Source of the DNA: an uncultured Bacteroidia bacterium
GTDB taxonomy: Bacteria; Bacteroidota; Bacteroidia; SpSt-205
DNA length: 7,594 nt
Assembly (NCBI GenBank): GCA_937995505.1
Contig: CALKJV010000224.1
Coordinates: forward strand, 1 to 7,594
Direction of reading: 5' to 3'
Shown here: positions 4,649 to 7,594 of the stretch, piece after piece
Numbering within the stretch: the first letter of the stretch is position 1
How the letters are laid out: each line of letters begins with the position of its first letter
Made by a program: the position numbers and the translations under genes
The notes under the pieces: model-generated
What the model saw: only the letters and a program-made list of their open reading frames with translations
Told to the model about the DNA's origin: nothing
Databases searched by the model: none

Positions 4649-7272
4649 GTGCCCTTTTAGCGGAGCCTATCATAGAGGCGCTACGCGCAGAAGCTTCTTC
4701 GGAGCTCCTGGTAGTCACAGCAGATCCTTTTTTTGCACAGGCTTTGCAGGCGGAGGGGGGCTCTTTCCGCTGTGTAGATGTTTTTACGTGGGCCTCTGAA
4801 TATGTGGGCGTTCCCAAGCCCACGGCGATTGACTTGTATGAAGCGTACAAAAAGGCGCTGAAGCAGGTAGGTCCTGAGATAGAAGGGGATATCTTGGAGA
4901 CCTGGGAAGCCGCACAGCGCTTGGCCCGAGATTGGGAAGAGGTGTACTTAGGTACGCTCCGCTTCTCCGATGCCGAGAAGTACTGGAAAGCCTTAGCCGA
5001 AAGTCGCCAGCTACAAGAATTTTTTCAGCTGTATCCCAAGGGGCAAGAGCCTGCTTGGCTGAGCCTTTTGCCTTTACCGCATCGGCGTAGCCCCTACTTG
5101 GGAGATTTCTGGAAAAAGCTGCAGGAATTTTTAGAGGCTTATCAACGGCATCTCCGGCATCATAAAAAAGCTTTTTCAGAAAAGGCGCTCCAGCGTATCT
5201 ACGAAGGCTTAGCCGAAAAAAGATACAAAAAAGACCTACCACCGGTCTTTTTTGTGCATCTGTATGCGTCCTATCCTGTCATGGAGGCGATATTGAAGGA
5301 GGCTCCTACGGTTGGATGGACTGTGGGGGGGTGGGAGGTTCAGCCCCTGCAGGACACCCTGCCGGAGATATGGGCGGGATATCCTTTGCCTTCCGTCGCG
5401 GCCACTGCGCCTACCTCGTCTCGTCCTATAACTATCCACTTACGCCCTACACTGGTGGAAGTGCTGACGGATGCAGCTGAAGCTATAAAAGACTACCTGC
5501 ACCAGCACCCTGAAGCTAAGCTCGCTATCTGGTGCGAAGGAGAAGCAGCTACCTTGCTTCGGTATTTTTTACAGCAGGTGGACTCGGCCTTAGAGCCGCA
5601 GCTTTCTCCCGCAGAGGGCACCTTGTGGGAAACTACCCAGTTAGGGGCTGCCCTCCAGTCTTTTCTGCTTCAGGGCCTGCGAAAGGGCTGGCCGCACTGG
5701 CCCAAAATAGAAGAGCTTATCCCCCAGGCAACCGAGAGTAGCCCGGCTGAGAAGTATGCGCGCAGCCTTTACGACCTGGTGCAGCGAGATGGCAAGGCTA
5801 CAGATTCTACCGCTTGGCAGCTGCTTTTCTCGCTACTGCAGCGGGAAAGTCCCCTTGCGGAAGGAGCCTTTGGGAAGCAAGTACGGGCCTATATCGGGCG
5901 TCTCTCTCAGCTTGCCGGAGGGCAGTATGATGCGCTCTTTTTGGTGGCGCCGCCCGCAGAGCCCCTCGGCAGCTGGGAACGCCCCAGCTTTTGGCTTCCT
6001 TCCCTGCGAAATCAGTTTTTCCCCAGAGCGAAACACCATCAGCTTTGCTGGCGCCTCATGAGTATTCTCTTATGGGGAAGCCGGGAAATCTTTCTTTGGC
6101 GCCAGAGCGCCCAAGAGTACCAGACCCCCATAGAAGAGCTTCTGCGTCATGCAGAGCCGCTGGGGTTGGGTAAGGCCTTCTGTATGAGACCAGGTTTACC
6201 TGCGCCCTCTTTTAGCTTGCCCCAGCCCACTCCGCTTGAAATGGCACCAAGCGCGCCCTCCCCTCCATCTTTTCTATCCCCTTCTGCGGTTTCTCAACTT
6301 TTTGTCTGTCCGCGGCGCTTTTACTGGCAGCAGCAGCTTTCTGACCTCCCCCCTACCGATGCGGTCCAGTTAGGAAGGTACCTTCATACGCTGGTAGAAA
6401 CCACCTTTCAACGAAAACAAGGCAAACCCTTACCCTTGCGCCGATTGGGGTATATTCTCTCTTGGCGGCGCTGGTACTACCGCTTAGGGCGGATCCACCG
6501 CTATCCAGAGCGCGGAAAAGAACCTCTGCGCTGGGAACGCAAGTACCGCTTTCTACGGGCTTTCTTAGCCCGAAGCACAGAGGCTGTAGGCAGCGGGCTT
6601 TACAACCTCTTACAGGGAGACTCCGCGCAAATAGCATCTCCTCAACGAATCCCCCTGCGGATTTGGGCGAAAGCTCCAGGACGCTACCGCTTCCGAAGTG
6701 AAGTTCCTGTGAGAAGCATTGTGGGGAGCGTTCCTGTGACAGGGCGCATGGACCTTCTCATAGAGACTCTACCTTTCTCTAACGCAGAGCCGGCAAAGCG
6801 AATTCTCGTAGATTTCAAGCCTTCGGTGCGGGAGCTGCCCTCTACTCCACAGTTTCTCGAGGAGATGACTCTAGACTGGGAAGCCCAGCAGAGGGGGTTC
6901 TCTTCTCCGAAAGGCTTCTTAGCGGAGGCGTTTCAGCTGCTGAGCTATGCCTATTTTTTGCAGCAAGGAGGCGAACGCTTAGATCAAGCGGCTCTTATCT
7001 CGCTCTGGTGGCGTCCTAAGCCGAAGCGCTCTGCCTTTTCCCTGCCTACTCCTACGGCTGATCCCAAGCTGCCCGTCCTCCTTCAGGTTTATGACGCTCA
7101 AGTATTGGAGGGGGCTGCTGGGTCCTTGGAGCGGATTTGGCAGCAGTTGGCTCTCAAGATCCCCGAGACCTTGCCTAAGGGTACTTCTGAGTTCCCGCAA
7201 ACCGCCGACCATAACCTCTGCGGTTCCTGTTCGTATGCCCTTTTATGCGATCGTCTGAGCTCCTACTCGTGA
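4645..7272 (+). CDS. AddB-like PD-(D/E)XK exonuclease subunit with Fe-S cluster
   Basis: An 875-residue RecB-family nuclease resembling AddB. The C-terminal domain carries H581 (LGRYLH), D703 (GRMDLL), D723 and K725 (VDFK) and the QxxxY motif Q764/Y768, so the catalytic set is complete. C555 (CPRRFY) with C859, C862 and C868 (CxxCx5C) is the AddB [4Fe-4S] staple around the nuclease core. The N-terminal two thirds has the look of a degenerate helicase region; no GxxxxGK[S/T] Walker A is present anywhere, as in Bacteroidota homologues that act as the non-ATPase partner. AddAB processes double-strand breaks and degrades linear DNA. An AddA partner is not in the window. The ATG overlaps the previous TGA and the stop overlaps the next GTG. 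Cas4 is ruled out by length. Nuclease function is firm; AddB identity is likely. Confidence 0.9.
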   Translation: MSALLAEPIIEALRAEASSELLVVTADPFFAQALQAEGGSFRCVDVFTWASEYVGVPKPTAIDLYEAYKKALKQVGPEIEGDILETWEAAQRLARDWEEVYLGTLRFSDAEKYWKALAESRQLQEFFQLYPKGQEPAWLSLLPLPHRRSPYLGDFWKKLQEFLEAYQRHLRHHKKAFSEKALQRIYEGLAEKRYKKDLPPVFFVHLYASYPVMEAILKEAPTVGWTVGGWEVQPLQDTLPEIWAGYPLPSVAATAPTSSRPITIHLRPTLVEVLTDAAEAIKDYLHQHPEAKLAIWCEGEAATLLRYFLQQVDSALEPQLSPAEGTLWETTQLGAALQSFLLQGLRKGWPHWPKIEELIPQATESSPAEKYARSLYDLVQRDGKATDSTAWQLLFSLLQRESPLAEGAFGKQVRAYIGRLSQLAGGQYDALFLVAPPAEPLGSWERPSFWLPSLRNQFFPRAKHHQLCWRLMSILLWGSREIFLWRQSAQEYQTPIEELLRHAEPLGLGKAFCMRPGLPAPSFSLPQPTPLEMAPSAPSPPSFLSPSAVSQLFVCPRRFYWQQQLSDLPPTDAVQLGRYLHTLVETTFQRKQGKPLPLRRLGYILSWRRWYYRLGRIHRYPERGKEPLRWERKYRFLRAFLARSTEAVGSGLYNLLQGDSAQIASPQRIPLRIWAKAPGRYRFRSEVPVRSIVGSVPVTGRMDLLIETLPFSNAEPAKRILVDFKPSVRELPSTPQFLEEMTLDWEAQQRGFSSPKGFLAEAFQLLSYAYFLQQGGERLDQAALISLWWRPKPKRSAFSLPTPTADPKLPVLLQVYDAQVLEGAAGSLERIWQQLALKIPETLPKGTSEFPQTADHNLCGSCSYALLCDRLSSYS
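5225..5255. terminator. Perfect 12-bp hairpin with A/T tract inside the nuclease gene (terminator-like)
   Basis: ACAAAAAAGACC (5225-5236) and GGTCTTTTTTGT (5244-5255) are exact inverted copies around a 7-base loop (taccacc). The stem has a GACC/GGTC core and six A:T pairs, so either strand would give a hairpin followed by a U tract, the form of a bidirectional intrinsic terminator. It encodes KKDLPPVFF within the AddB-like protein. The GC core is short, so function is uncertain. Confidence 0.35.
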
Positions 7273-7594
7273 GAGTTTTTTCGCCTCGCCGTGCAGGGAT
7301 AGGGCACATAGCGCTCTTAGGGCAAACCCTCCTCATTTGCGGGGGCTATGTGGTCGGCCGAGAAGCTGCCCAGCGGTTTGACCCCCTTCTTCTTACAGGA
7401 CTGCGAGCGTGGGGGAGTGCCTTAGTGTACCTTGCCCTCTGGCCCCTCTTGTATCGTGCCCGTCAAATACCCTACCGCTGGTCGGAAATAGCCCCCCACT
7501 GGAAAAAACGCCTATGGATCCTCGCCCTCATAGGCATATTTTTCAACCAGCTGCTTTTTAATTGGGGCTTACGCTATACGACAGCTGCTACCAC
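7269..7594 (+). CDS. EamA/DMT-superfamily transporter, N-terminal part (runs off the window)
   Basis: From GTG 7269, whose last two bases lie in the TGA of the preceding gene, the frame stays open for 108 codons to the window edge. Three hydrophobic segments are visible: HIALLGQTLLICGGYVVG, LLLTGLRAWGSALVYLALW and WILALIGIFFNQLLFNWGLR. GLRYTTAAT after the third is the typical end of TM3 in EamA proteins (GLxYTsAxxA), and the spacing fits the 10-TM drug/metabolite transporter fold, of which about one third is present. Substrates of this family range over amino acids, sugars and metabolites; none can be assigned. GTG 7269 is preferred because later starts would cut the first helix. The overlap implies translational coupling with the nuclease gene, though a functional link is not obvious. 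Confidence 0.85.
   Translation, partial: MRVFSPRRAGIGHIALLGQTLLICGGYVVGREAAQRFDPLLLTGLRAWGSALVYLALWPLLYRARQIPYRWSEIAPHWKKRLWILALIGIFFNQLLFNWGLRYTTAAT

Overview
The window looks like an accessory stretch of a moderately GC-rich genome, most likely from Bacteroidota or a close relative in the FCB group. The support is indirect. There are no Shine-Dalgarno sequences before the starts. TAnnTTTG-like boxes sit directly against start codons. A coiled-coil membrane protein has a C-terminal domain of a type I associate with Bacteroidota, and the AddB-like protein lacks the P-loop as Bacteroidota homologues do. Richness in Arg, Glu and Leu and the tight packing would also suit a thermophile, but that is a guess.

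Region 1 (2-2710, +) is the 3' part of a large gene that begins before the window. Its product is a STAND-type NTPase (nSTAND1-like end), followed by one membrane segment, a long heptad-repeat stalk, a WD40 propeller and, unusually, a C-terminal LysM domain. If the topology is N-terminus inside, a cytoplasmic switch domain is joined through the membrane to a periplasmic propeller anchored on peptidoglycan. The 902 visible residues contain no cysteine.

Region 2 (2790-3702, -) faces region 1 tail to tail across 79 bp in which I see no convincing terminator. In transcription order it holds an NAD(P)H-dependent FMN reductase family protein, tRNA-Leu(CAG) and a double-CDGSH iron-sulfur protein. 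The last base of the reductase stop codon is also the first base of the mature tRNA. A flavin reductase next to a CDGSH protein suggests a small redox pair.

Region 3 (3740-7594, +) diverges from region 2 across 37 bp. It holds a membrane-anchored coiled-coil protein of unknown function, an AddB-like PD-(D/E)XK exonuclease subunit with a complete Fe-S cysteine set, and the start of an EamA/DMT transporter. The genes overlap as ATGA and GTGA, so they are almost certainly one translationally coupled operon. A perfect 12-bp hairpin with an A/T tract lies inside the nuclease gene.

No CRISPR array, insertion sequence, integrase or attachment site was seen. The strongest candidate for something little described is the STAND-TM-stalk-WD40-LysM protein. 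The tRNA/stop-codon overlap and the putative leaderless starts are the next most interesting.
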